The position numbers and the translations under genes were made by a program. Positions 34,984-42,899 of a DNA stretch of 64,000 bases are shown one piece after another. The stretch's first letter is position 1, and every line of letters starts with the position of its first letter. The notes beneath the pieces are model-generated. The model was not told the origin of the DNA. It made no database searches and saw only the letters and a list, made by a program, of their open reading frames with translations. Source of the stretch: Antarctobacter heliothermus (GTDB lineage: Bacteria > Pseudomonadota > Alphaproteobacteria > Rhodobacterales > Rhodobacteraceae); assembly GCF_002237555.1 (NCBI RefSeq), contig NZ_CP022540.1:992001-1056000 (forward strand), read 5' to 3'.

Positions 34984-37900
34984 TGCGCGATGAGGCAACC
35001 CAGCGGCAGGTCGATGCTGCAGCGCCATGGCATTCTACATGGTTGGCGGCCAACGCCGGATCGGGCAAGACCCGCGTGCTGACCGACCGGGTGGCGCGGC
35101 TGTTGCTGGACGGGGTCGATCCCTCACATATCCTGTGCCTGACCTACACCAAGGCCGCCGCGACAGAGATGCAAAACCGCCTGTTCAAGCGGCTGGGTGC
35201 GTGGGCGATGCTGGATGAGGGCGGGCTGCGTGAGGATCTGGAGCGGCTGGGAGTTGAGACGGACCTGTCCGGCGACTACCTGCGTGAGGCGCGCACACTG
35301 TTCGCGCGCGCCATCGAAACGCCAGGCGGGTTGCGCATCCAGACGATCCATTCGTTCTGCGCCTCCTTGTTGCGGCGTTTCCCGCTGGAGGCCCGCGTCA
35401 CCCCGCAATTTCAGGAAATGGAGGACCGCGCCGCAGAGCTGATGCGCGCCGAGGTGCTGGACCGTCTGGCCGAAGGACCGCAGGCCCATTTGTTGCAGGA
35501 CATCGCGCCCCATATCTCTGGCGATGACGTGGAGAAGCTGACCGCCCAACTGTGCCGCCGCCGCGATGCCTTTGACCCGCCGATGAGCGCGGCGCAGATC
35601 AGGCTGGCCTATGGGCTGGGAGAGGATGACAGCGAAGAGACTCTGCTGGGCTCTGTCTTTCTCGGGTCCGAACTGGCGCTGTTTGAGGCGCTGACGCCCT
35701 ACCTGCGCGACGGCGGCAAGACCGATGGCACGCTGGCCGACCAACTGGCGATGATCGAGGCCCCGGATGCCGCCGGGCTGGACGTGTTGCAAACCGCGCT
35801 GCTGACGCAGACCGGCACAATTCGCAAGACGCTGGGCACCAAGAAACCGCGCGCCAACGCCCCCGACCTGTTTGAGGCGCTTGACCAGTTGGCGTCCCGC
35901 GTCGAAGAGGCCCGCACCACGCAGATGTCGCTGGCCGCCGCTGCGCGGGACGCGGCGCTTCATGCCTTTGCCGGGGAATTCTTGCGCGATTATGAAGCCG
36001 AAAAGATGCGGCGCGGCTGGCTGGATTTCGACGACCTGATCACCCGCGCCCGTGACCTGCTCAGCGATCCCAGTGTGGCGGAATGGGTTCTTTACCGGCT
36101 GGATGGCGGCATCGACCATATTCTGGTGGATGAGGCGCAGGACACCTCGCCGGTGCAATGGCAGGTCATCGAGCGGCTGGCACAAGAGTTTACTGCCGGT
36201 GAAGGCGCGCGCGCCGATGTGCGGCGCACCATCTTTGTGGTCGGAGACAAGAAACAGTCGATCTATTCTTTTCAGGGGGCGGATCCCTCTGAATTTGACC
36301 GGATGCGCGATGATTTTGCCGATAGACTGCACCGGACCGACGCGCCGCTGGTCTCGATGGGGCTGGAATACAGTTTTCGCTCTGCCGAGCCGATCCTTCG
36401 GGTGGTCGACAACACATTTGACGGCGCGCAGGCGTCGGGCTTTGTCCCGGACCAATTGCACCGCGCTTTCAAGGATGCCATGCCGGGGCGGGTCGATCTG
36501 TGGCCGCTGGTCGACAAGGTCGGAGATGAAGAGGACGGCGCGTGGCACGAACCCGTCGACCGGCCCAGCGCCACGCATCACACAGTCATTCTGGCCCAGC
36601 GTATCGCCCGGTTCATCCGCCAAACCATCGACGCCAAGACGCCCTTGGCGGAGGAAATCGGCCATTCCGGCACTTACCGCGCGCGGCCCGTTCATGCGGG
36701 CGATGTGCTGATCCTCGTGCAAAAGCGGGGCCGTCTATTCAAGGAAATCATCCGCGCCTGCAAACAGGAACGCCTGCCGATTGCCGGGGCGGACGTGCTC
36801 AAGGTTATGGCGGAACTGGCGGTGCGCGACATCATCGCTCTGCTCAGCTTCCTGTCCACGCCAGAAGACGACCTGTCGCTGGCCACCGTCCTGCGCTCAC
36901 CCCTGTTCGGGCTCAGCGAACAGGCATTGTTCGACCTCGCCGCGCGGCGGGAACGCAAATACCTGTGGGAGGAATTGCGCGGACGGTGCGAGGCCTTCCC
37001 CGAGGTGCTGCGCGTTTTGGACGACCTGCGCGGGCAAACCGACTTTCTGCGCCCCTACGACCTGATCGACCGCATCCTGACCCGCCACAACGGCCGCCGC
37101 ATGCTGATCGGGCGGCTGGGACCAGAGGCAGAGGACGGCATCAACGCACTGCTGCAACAGGCGCTGGCCTATGAGCAAAGCGCCGTGCCCTCGCTGACCG
37201 GGTTTCTCGAATGGGCGCAGTCGGACAATCTGCGGATCAAACGCGCGCCCGACAGCGCCGGTGAGACGCTGCGCGTCATGACGGTGCACGGCTCAAAGGG
37301 GCTGGAGGCACCCATCGTGATCCTGCCGGACTGCGCCGAACCAGATAACCGGCTGCGCGACGACCTGTTCACCGATGAGCACGGCCCTTTGTGGAAAGGC
37401 AGCGCCGACGCCCAACCGCCACGCCAGCAGGCGGTGATTGACGCGGCCAAGGAAAAAGCCGCGCAGGAAAAGGACCGGCTGCTGTATGTGGCCATGACGC
37501 GGGCCGAGAAATGGCTGATTGTCGGGGCCGCGGGCGATCTGGGGAAATCCGGCGACGCCTGGTACGATAAAGTGTCGCGCGGGATGGAGCGTTCCGGCCC
37601 GGAACGTCAGATTTTTGACTTTGGGGATCTGGGCGCGGGAGAAGGTTGGCGGCTCGGCCTTGCGGATTGGTCCCACCTGCCGTTTGAGGACGTGACCCGC
37701 CCCGCGCCACCGGACATAGAGATGCCCGCGCATCTGCTGGTCCCGGCGCCAACCCCGGCGGACCTGATCAAGGCGCGCTCTCCCTCTGATCTTGGCGGTG
37801 CCAAGGCGCTGCCGGGGGCGGCGGGCGACACAGAAGAGATCGCCAAGGCGCGCGGCACCGCGCTGCATCTGTTGCTGGAAAATCTGGCACCTCTTCCAGC

Positions 37901-38363
37901 CGACTTGCGCGCGGACGCCGCCGAGGCCTTGGGACAGCAGATCGACGACGATCCGGACCTTGCCATTGTCGCCAGCCAAAAAGCACAGATCCTCGATGAG
38001 GCACTGTCCGTTTTATCCGCCCCGCATCTGGCACATGTCTTTGCCCCGGACGCGCTGCCCGAGGTACCTGTCACCGCTGATCTGCCCGGCCTTGGACGCA
38101 TTCACGGCGTCATTGACCGGTTGATCGTTACACCGCAGACCGTGACTGCCGTAGACTTCAAATCCAACCGCACCGTGCCAGATGATCCCGCCCGCGTGCC
38201 CGACGGATTGCTGCGTCAGATGGGGGCCTATGCCGCCGCACTGGCGCAGATCTATCCTGATCGCCAAATCGAAACCGCTTTGATATGGACCGCAACAACG
38301 CACTACATGCCGCTGTCACACGAAGCTGTGACACAAGCTCTCGCGCAGACAAGCACACCTTGA
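34980..38363 (+). CDS. addA: Double-strand break repair helicase AddA
   Basis: A 1127-residue UvrD-family helicase-nuclease. Walker A is ANAGSGKT (about 24-31), then CLTYTKAAATEM (motif Ia), VDEAQDTSP (motif II), GDKKQSIYSFQGAD (III), VHGSKGLEAPIV (V) and YVAMTRAEKWL (VI). The C-terminal nuclease has VDFKSNR. It forms AddAB with the upstream gene, whose stop overlaps its ATG (ATGATG; start 34980 or 34983). Confidence 0.96.
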   Translation: MMRDEATQRQVDAAAPWHSTWLAANAGSGKTRVLTDRVARLLLDGVDPSHILCLTYTKAAATEMQNRLFKRLGAWAMLDEGGLREDLERLGVETDLSGDYLREARTLFARAIETPGGLRIQTIHSFCASLLRRFPLEARVTPQFQEMEDRAAELMRAEVLDRLAEGPQAHLLQDIAPHISGDDVEKLTAQLCRRRDAFDPPMSAAQIRLAYGLGEDDSEETLLGSVFLGSELALFEALTPYLRDGGKTDGTLADQLAMIEAPDAAGLDVLQTALLTQTGTIRKTLGTKKPRANAPDLFEALDQLASRVEEARTTQMSLAAAARDAALHAFAGEFLRDYEAEKMRRGWLDFDDLITRARDLLSDPSVAEWVLYRLDGGIDHILVDEAQDTSPVQWQVIERLAQEFTAGEGARADVRRTIFVVGDKKQSIYSFQGADPSEFDRMRDDFADRLHRTDAPLVSMGLEYSFRSAEPILRVVDNTFDGAQASGFVPDQLHRAFKDAMPGRVDLWPLVDKVGDEEDGAWHEPVDRPSATHHTVILAQRIARFIRQTIDAKTPLAEEIGHSGTYRARPVHAGDVLILVQKRGRLFKEIIRACKQERLPIAGADVLKVMAELAVRDIIALLSFLSTPEDDLSLATVLRSPLFGLSEQALFDLAARRERKYLWEELRGRCEAFPEVLRVLDDLRGQTDFLRPYDLIDRILTRHNGRRMLIGRLGPEAEDGINALLQQALAYEQSAVPSLTGFLEWAQSDNLRIKRAPDSAGETLRVMTVHGSKGLEAPIVILPDCAEPDNRLRDDLFTDEHGPLWKGSADAQPPRQQAVIDAAKEKAAQEKDRLLYVAMTRAEKWLIVGAAGDLGKSGDAWYDKVSRGMERSGPERQIFDFGDLGAGEGWRLGLADWSHLPFEDVTRPAPPDIEMPAHLLVPAPTPADLIKARSPSDLGGAKALPGAAGDTEEIAKARGTALHLLLENLAPLPADLRADAAEALGQQIDDDPDLAIVASQKAQILDEALSVLSAPHLAHVFAPDALPEVPVTADLPGLGRIHGVIDRLIVTPQTVTAVDFKSNRTVPDDPARVPDGLLRQMGAYAAALAQIYPDRQIETALIWTATTHYMPLSHEAVTQALAQTSTP

Positions 38364-38429
38364 CGGCGCCGACCACGCTCCATACCTTCTGCAACCTGTC
38401 AGGCTGCCCCAACCCCTAGGAGAATCCCC

Positions 38430-38750
38430 ATGGCCACCGTCGCCGTCACCGATGCCACCTTCGACGCCGAAGTAAAGAATTCCGACATTCCCGTTGTCGT
38501 CGACTTCTGGGCCGAATGGTGCGGCCCCTGCAAACAGATCGGCCCCGCACTTGAAGAGCTTTCCAAGGAAATGGAAGGCAAAGTCAAGATCGCCAAGGTC
38601 GATGTGGACAGCAACCCCGACACCGCTGCCGCCATGGGCGTGCGCGGTATCCCTGCGCTGTTCGTCTTCAAGGACGGTCAGGCCGTGTCCAACCTTGCCG
38701 GCGCCCGCCCCAAGGCCGCGCTGCAAAGCTGGATCGAAGAATCGATTTGA
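38430..38750 (+). CDS. trxA: Thioredoxin
   Basis: A 106-residue cytosolic thioredoxin-1 with the active site WCGPC (Cys31, Cys34), Asp at position 25 (VVDFWAEW) and the cis-proline region GIPALFVFK. It reduces ribonucleotide reductase, methionine sulfoxide reductase and other disulfides. It follows addA after 66 bp, with an AGGAGAA ribosome-binding site, and has its own terminator. The addBA-trxA order is conserved in Rhodobacterales. Confidence 0.96.
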   Translation: MATVAVTDATFDAEVKNSDIPVVVDFWAEWCGPCKQIGPALEELSKEMEGKVKIAKVDVDSNPDTAAAMGVRGIPALFVFKDGQAVSNLAGARPKAALQSWIEESI

Positions 38751-38775
38751 ACCGCTTAACCGGTTGATGTTTCAG

Positions 38776-38803
38776 GGGCGCCTTCGGGCGCCCTTGTCGT
38801 TTT
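38776..38803 (+). terminator. Rho-independent terminator after trxA
   Basis: GGGCGCC (38776-38782) pairs with GGCGCCC (38787-38793) over a TTCG tetraloop, followed by TTGTCGTTTT. The stem-loop ends the trxA transcript. The tail overlaps the -35 of the candidate heat-shock promoter of hslV. Confidence 0.7.
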
Positions 38804-38821
38804 GGCCCCTGTGGCCCATAT
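38793..38821 (+). promoter_or_regulatory. Candidate RpoH (sigma-32) promoter for hslVU
   Basis: CTTGTCG (38793-38799) and CCCATAT (38815-38821) are 15 bp apart, matching the sigma-32 pattern (CTTG... / CCCCAT-T type). It ends 26 bp upstream of the hslV start codon. hslVU is heat-shock controlled in other proteobacteria, which supports the reading. There is no direct proof. Confidence 0.5.
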
Positions 38822-38847
38822 CCGGGGCAACCGAAAGGAACAGGCAT

Positions 38848-39402
38848 ATGAGCGACAACAGCTTTCCCGGATGGCACGGCACCACAATCATCGGCGTCCG
38901 CAAGGGCGGTCAGGTGGTGATTGCGGGCGATGGTCAGGTCAGCCTTGGCCAAACTGTGATCAAAGGTACGGCGCGCAAGGTGCGCCGCCTGTCGCCGGGT
39001 GGTCATGACGTGCTCTGCGGCTTTGCCGGTTCGACCGCCGATGCCTTTACCCTGCTTGAACGGCTTGAAAAAAAGCTGGAGGCCGCGCCGGGGCAGTTGC
39101 AACGCGCCAGCGTCGAACTGGCCAAGGACTGGCGCACCGACAAGTACCTGCAAAAACTTGAGGCGATGCTAATCGTCACGGACGGGCAGGAACTGTATGT
39201 CATCACCGGCGCGGGCGACGTGCTGGAACCCGAACATGACGTGGCGGCCATCGGCTCGGGCGGGAACTTTGCGCTCGCCGCCGCGCGGGCGCTGATGGAC
39301 AGCGACAAGTCAGCCGAAGAGGTGGCGCGCACCGCCATGGCCATCGCTGCTGACATCTGCGTCTATACCAACGGCAACCTGACCGTCGAAACGCTGGGCT
39401 GA
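38848..39402 (+). CDS. hslV: ATP-dependent protease subunit HslV
   Basis: A 184-residue proteasome-like peptidase. The N-terminal threonine nucleophile lies at residue 12 or so within [13 protein letters not shown], so an 11-residue leader must be removed for activity, as in other alphaproteobacterial HslV. Then [29 protein letters not shown] and [15 protein letters not shown] follow. It forms a dodecamer capped by HslU. A candidate heat-shock promoter lies immediately upstream; hslU follows after 47 bp. Confidence 0.95.
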   Translation: MSDNSFPGWHGTTIIGVRKGGQVVIAGDGQVSLGQTVIKGTARKVRRLSPGGHDVLCGFAGSTADAFTLLERLEKKLEAAPGQLQRASVELAKDWRTDKYLQKLEAMLIVTDGQELYVITGAGDVLEPEHDVAAIGSGGNFALAAARALMDSDKSAEEVARTAMAIAADICVYTNGNLTVETLG

Positions 39403-39449
39403 GACGGGTTTTCGTCGAAAATTCGCCCCCACCAACGCACAGGACTCTC

Positions 39450-40757
39450 ATGACTGACCTGACCCCCCGTGAAATCGTCTCGGAACTCGACCGGTTCATC
39501 ATTGGCCAGAAAGAGGCCAAGCGCGCCGTTGCCGTGGCTTTGCGCAACCGCTGGCGGCGCAAGCAATTGTCGGACGACCTGCGCGATGAGGTGTATCCCA
39601 AGAACATCCTGATGATCGGACCCACCGGCGTCGGCAAGACCGAGATCAGCCGCCGTCTGGCGAAACTGGCGCGCGCGCCCTTTATCAAGGTCGAGGCGAC
39701 CAAGTTCACAGAGGTTGGATATGTCGGGCGCGATGTGGAGCAAATCATCCGCGATCTGGTGGATGCCGCCATCGCGCAGACGCGCGAGCAGATGCGCGAA
39801 GACGTCAAGGCCCGCGCCCATCAGGCCGCCGAGGACCGCGTGATCGAGGCCATCGCCGGAAAGGACGCCCGCGAAGGTACCCGCGACATGTTCCGCCGCA
39901 AACTGAAAAGCGGCGAGCTGGACGACACCGAAATTGAGCTGGACGTCGCCGAGACAGCCTCTCCCTTCCCGACCATGGAGATCCCCGGCCAGCCGGGAAG
40001 CAACATGGGGATGATGAACCTTGGCGATATTTTCGGCAAAGCCTTTGGCGGGCGCACCACGCGCAAGCGTCTGTCGGTCGCGGAAAGCTATGAAATCCTG
40101 ATTCAGGAAGAGGCCGACAAGCTGCTGGACGACGAGCAGATCAAGGCAGCGGCGCTGGAATCGGTCGAGCAGAACGGCATCGTCTTTCTGGATGAGATCG
40201 ACAAGGTAGCGGCCCGGCAAGAAGCGCGCGGTGGGGACGTCAGCCGCGAGGGTGTGCAGCGCGACCTGCTGCCGCTGATCGAGGGCACGACCGTTTCGAC
40301 CAAACATGGGCCGGTCAAGACGGATCATATCCTGTTCATCGCCTCGGGGGCGTTTCACATCGCCAAGCCGTCTGACCTGCTGCCGGAATTGCAGGGGCGT
40401 CTACCGATCCGGGTGACGTTGCGGGCGCTGACCGAAGAGGATTTCGTGCGCATCCTGACCGAGACGGACAACGCCCTGACCCGTCAGTATACGGCGTTGA
40501 TGGCGACCGAAGAGGTCACTGTGACCTTCACCGATGAGGGCATCGCGGCGCTGGCAAAGATCGCCGCCGAGGTAAACAGCAGCATCGAAAATATCGGCGC
40601 GCGGCGGCTGTATACGGTGATGGAACGGGTGTTCGAGGAGCTGAGCTTTACCGCGCCGGATCAGGCTGGGGTCGAGGTGACGGTGGATGCCGATTTTGTC
40701 GAGGCGCATCTGGGTGAATTGACCCGCTCCACCGACCTCAGCCGCTACGTCCTGTAG
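39450..40757 (+). CDS. hslU: HslU AAA+ ATPase of the HslUV protease
   Basis: A 435-residue AAA+ unfoldase. Walker [13 protein letters not shown] is near 57-68, the pore motif GYVGRDVE near 91-98, Walker [10 protein letters not shown], and it ends in the HslV-docking tail STDLSRYVL. The I domain occupies about 100-230. It unfolds substrates for HslV. A strong operon partner of hslV. Confidence 0.97.
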   Translation: MTDLTPREIVSELDRFIIGQKEAKRAVAVALRNRWRRKQLSDDLRDEVYPKNILMIGPTGVGKTEISRRLAKLARAPFIKVEATKFTEVGYVGRDVEQIIRDLVDAAIAQTREQMREDVKARAHQAAEDRVIEAIAGKDAREGTRDMFRRKLKSGELDDTEIELDVAETASPFPTMEIPGQPGSNMGMMNLGDIFGKAFGGRTTRKRLSVAESYEILIQEEADKLLDDEQIKAAALESVEQNGIVFLDEIDKVAARQEARGGDVSREGVQRDLLPLIEGTTVSTKHGPVKTDHILFIASGAFHIAKPSDLLPELQGRLPIRVTLRALTEEDFVRILTETDNALTRQYTALMATEEVTVTFTDEGIAALAKIAAEVNSSIENIGARRLYTVMERVFEELSFTAPDQAGVEVTVDADFVEAHLGELTRSTDLSRYVL

Positions 40758-40762
40758 GGGGC

Positions 40763-40778
40763 TGTCCACGCGTGGACA
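40763..40778. promoter_or_regulatory. 16-bp perfect palindrome after hslU
   Basis: TGTCCACGCGTGGACA is perfectly symmetrical, 5 bp beyond the hslU stop. It could be an operator for the ygiC-like gene or part of an hslU 3' structure; no T-tract follows, so it is not a standard terminator. Confidence 0.4.
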
Positions 40779-40799
40779 AGGGTGGCCACACGCAAAATC

Positions 40800-40838
40800 A
40801 AAGGGTTACAGAGACGGTTTTACCTTTCTGTAACCTTT
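40800..40838. promoter_or_regulatory. Inverted repeat upstream of the ygiC-like gene
   Basis: GGTTACAGA (40804-40812) and TCTGTAACC (40827-40835) are perfect 9-bp arms separated by 14 bp; AAA and TTT extend them past a one-base bulge. The region also contains ACCTTT three times (40822, 40833, 40856). It fits a two-site operator or a leader hairpin. Confidence 0.45.
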
Positions 40839-40872
40839 GCCCACAAGTTGCCCCTACCTTTTGCGGCTTTCA

Positions 40873-40884
40873 AACACGCGTGTT
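40873..40884. promoter_or_regulatory. 12-bp palindrome upstream of the ygiC-like gene
   Basis: AACACGCGTGTT is a perfect palindrome 58 bp before the start codon. It is the third symmetric element in the 185-bp gap between hslU and the ygiC-like gene. Function is unknown. Confidence 0.35.
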
Positions 40885-40942
40885 AGTCCGGTTCCGAGGT
40901 CAGAACCATGCAAACGCCGTCTGGCTCTGGGAGAGCATATAG

Positions 40943-42169
40943 TTGAAGAAAATTACATTGCCGGAACGACCGCATTGGCGCGAACATGCCAAGGAGGTTG
41001 GTTTTACCTTCGCGGATATGCATGGCGAACCGTACTGGGACGAAAGCTCGGCCTATGCCTTTACGCTTGACCAGATCGAAACCGATCTGGAAGACCCGGC
41101 CACCGAACTTCATGCGATGTGTCGGGAGGCCGTCGCCACAATCCTCACCACAGAGCACCTGCTGGATCAGCTAGGGATTCCGGAGGCCCATCGCGATCTT
41201 GTCGCAGACAGCTGGAAACGCGGTGATCCCGAGATCTATGGCAGGTTCGATTTCGCCTATGACGGCAAAGGCCCCGCCAAGCTGCTGGAATATAACGCCG
41301 ACACGCCGACCTCTCTATACGAGAGCGCCGCCTTTCAGTGGCAGTGGCTGGAAGATCAACTGGCGGCGGGTGTGTTGCCTGAAGGTGCGGACCAGTTCAA
41401 CGGCATACACGAGGCGCTGGTCGCGCGGTTTGGCGAGGTCTTTGAGACCGGAAGCGACCTGCATTTCACCGCCGTTTCCGGGAATCCCGAAGATTACGGG
41501 ACAGTCGAAGCCATGGGCTGGGCCGCGCGGGAAGCGGGTCTTGGGGCGCACTACTGCGACCTCGAAAAGATCGGACTGAGCGACGACGGCCAGTTTCTTG
41601 ACGACGAAAGTCGCCGGATTGCCGTTCTGTTCAAGCTGTACCCTTGGGAAGATCTGTTTCTTGACGATTATGCCAACCATATCCAAGGCTCTGGTTGCCT
41701 GTTTCTGGAACCCGCCTGGAAGGCGCTGTTGTCGAACAAGGGGCTGTTGCCCGTGCTCTGGTCTATGTTCGAGGGTCACCCCAACCTGTTGCCCGCGTTC
41801 TTTGAACAGGACGTCGCTGATGCCATGGCCGGGAAAGGCGCAGCGTCGGACGCTGTCGCGGCGGCCTTTGGTCGGGCCGAAAGGGAACTTGAGGCGGGCC
41901 ATGTCCGCAAGCCGATCCTGTCGCGCGAAGGGGCCTCTGTTTCGATCCTGAAATCCGGTGAGATCATAGAGCAAGCCAAGGACACCGACTATTCCCATCA
42001 CCCGCGTATCGTTCAGGCCTATGCGCCCTTGCCGCAGTTTGATGGATTCCGGCCTGTTGTCGGTGCCTGGATCGTGGGACAGACGTGTACCGGCATTGGC
42101 ATCCGCGAAGATCGTTCCCGCATCACGCAGGATTTGTCACGGTTCAAACCTCACTATATTGAACCGTAA
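40943..42169 (+). CDS. ygiC: Glutathionylspermidine synthase-family protein, YgiC-like
   Basis: A 408-residue ATP-grasp ligase. The sequence closely follows E. coli YgiC: ERPHWREHAKEVGF at the start, LLEYNADTPTSLYESAAFQWQWLEDQ, NLFKLYPWE-like VLFKLYPWEDLF, FLEPAWKALLSNKGLLPVLW and GIGIREDRSRITQDLSRF at the end. The ligase is related to the synthetase half of Gss but lacks the amidase half; its product is unknown. The start is TTG 40943, with GGGAG about 9 nt upstream; the YgiC alignment begins exactly there. It pairs with a DUF1190 (YgiB-like) gene 46 bp downstream, as in E. coli but in reverse order. Confidence 0.9.
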   Translation: MKKITLPERPHWREHAKEVGFTFADMHGEPYWDESSAYAFTLDQIETDLEDPATELHAMCREAVATILTTEHLLDQLGIPEAHRDLVADSWKRGDPEIYGRFDFAYDGKGPAKLLEYNADTPTSLYESAAFQWQWLEDQLAAGVLPEGADQFNGIHEALVARFGEVFETGSDLHFTAVSGNPEDYGTVEAMGWAAREAGLGAHYCDLEKIGLSDDGQFLDDESRRIAVLFKLYPWEDLFLDDYANHIQGSGCLFLEPAWKALLSNKGLLPVLWSMFEGHPNLLPAFFEQDVADAMAGKGAASDAVAAAFGRAERELEAGHVRKPILSREGASVSILKSGEIIEQAKDTDYSHHPRIVQAYAPLPQFDGFRPVVGAWIVGQTCTGIGIREDRSRITQDLSRFKPHYIEP

Positions 42170-42215
42170 GTCACACGACCAATCGACCGCCATCCCGGCA
42201 GAAAGAAGAATTGTC

Positions 42216-42797
42216 ATGTCGAAACGTTCGAAATGGGTTGCAATCGCAATCGTCGGTGCTGCGGCATTTTCTTTGTCCGGGTGCAAAGAGGAAGAGGTCG
42301 ACGCCGCCGCTTTTCCCGACCTGCAATCCTGCAAGGACCAGGCGCTGCAGGGCGGAATGTTCTCGGCGCAGGACTGCGAGATCCACTTTGCCGAGGCCCA
42401 GGCCCTGCACGTCGAGGCCGCGCCGCGGTATGACAGCGTCGAAGTCTGCGAAGAACTGCACGGAGAAGGCGCCTGCGGCACCGAAGCCACGGCAAGAGAG
42501 GGCGGGTCCGGCAGCATATTCATGCCGCTCTTGGCCGGATATCTTGTCGGAAATATGCTGAGTGGGCGGGCGGGAACGTCTGCGGCGCAACCGCTGTACA
42601 AGACCAAGGACGGGCGTTTTACCAATGCAGCGCGCAGCAGCACGTTTTCCAACAACCGTGGCGCTACCAAGCTGAGCACTTCCCAGTTCGCGCGCCCTGC
42701 AACCACCTTAGGAAAACAACCCATGTCACGCGCAACCGCGATTTCACGCAGCGGGTTTGGCAAGTCCGGTAGCGATCGATCCAAATTCGGGGGGTAA
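42216..42797 (+). CDS. ygiB: DUF1190 family lipoprotein, YgiB-like
   Basis: A 193-residue predicted lipoprotein: a signal peptide with lipobox LSGC (Cys about 23), a Cys-containing middle (LQSCKDQAL, QDCEIHFAEAQ, VCEELHGEGACG), then GSIFMPLLAGYLVGNMLSG and QPLYKTKDGRFTNA. Its Ser/Arg/Gly tail contains SRSGFGKSG. All match DUF1190/YgiB. Function is unknown, but it is persistently linked to YgiC-like ligases. A strong stem-loop terminator follows. Confidence 0.88.
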   Translation: MSKRSKWVAIAIVGAAAFSLSGCKEEEVDAAAFPDLQSCKDQALQGGMFSAQDCEIHFAEAQALHVEAAPRYDSVEVCEELHGEGACGTEATAREGGSGSIFMPLLAGYLVGNMLSGRAGTSAAQPLYKTKDGRFTNAARSSTFSNNRGATKLSTSQFARPATTLGKQPMSRATAISRSGFGKSGSDRSKFGG

Positions 42798-42830
42798 GGC
42801 GGGGTTCACTCCGACGTCCCGAAACAACAA

Positions 42831-42857
42831 AACGCCCCGCAGATCCTGCGGGGCGTT
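42831..42857. terminator. Bidirectional terminator between convergent genes
   Basis: AACGCCCCGCAG (42831-42842) pairs perfectly with CTGCGGGGCGTT (42846-42857) over a 3-nt loop. T-rich tails occur on both sides (TTTGTCGTT rightward; TTTTGTTGTTT leftward). It ends the ygiB-like transcript and the peptide ABC operon. Confidence 0.75.
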
Positions 42858-42869
42858 TGTCGTTGACGA

Positions 42870-42892
42870 GGCCCCGGATCAAGTCCGGGGCC
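42870..42892. repeat. GC-rich palindrome, probably an extragenic repeat unit
   Basis: GGCCCCGGA and TCCGGGGCC form a 9-bp stem around TCAAG, 7 bp beyond the stop codon of the minus-strand binding-protein gene. Short CCCCGGA-TTGA-TCCGGGG palindromes of this type recur between genes in many alphaproteobacteria. It occurs once in this window, so repeat status is inference. Confidence 0.4.
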
Positions 42893-42899
42893 GGTTGGC

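Noticed and set aside
35124..36722. A 532-residue frame antisense to addA
   Set aside because: addA motifs are intact on the opposite strand; no start signal or domain supports the antisense frame.
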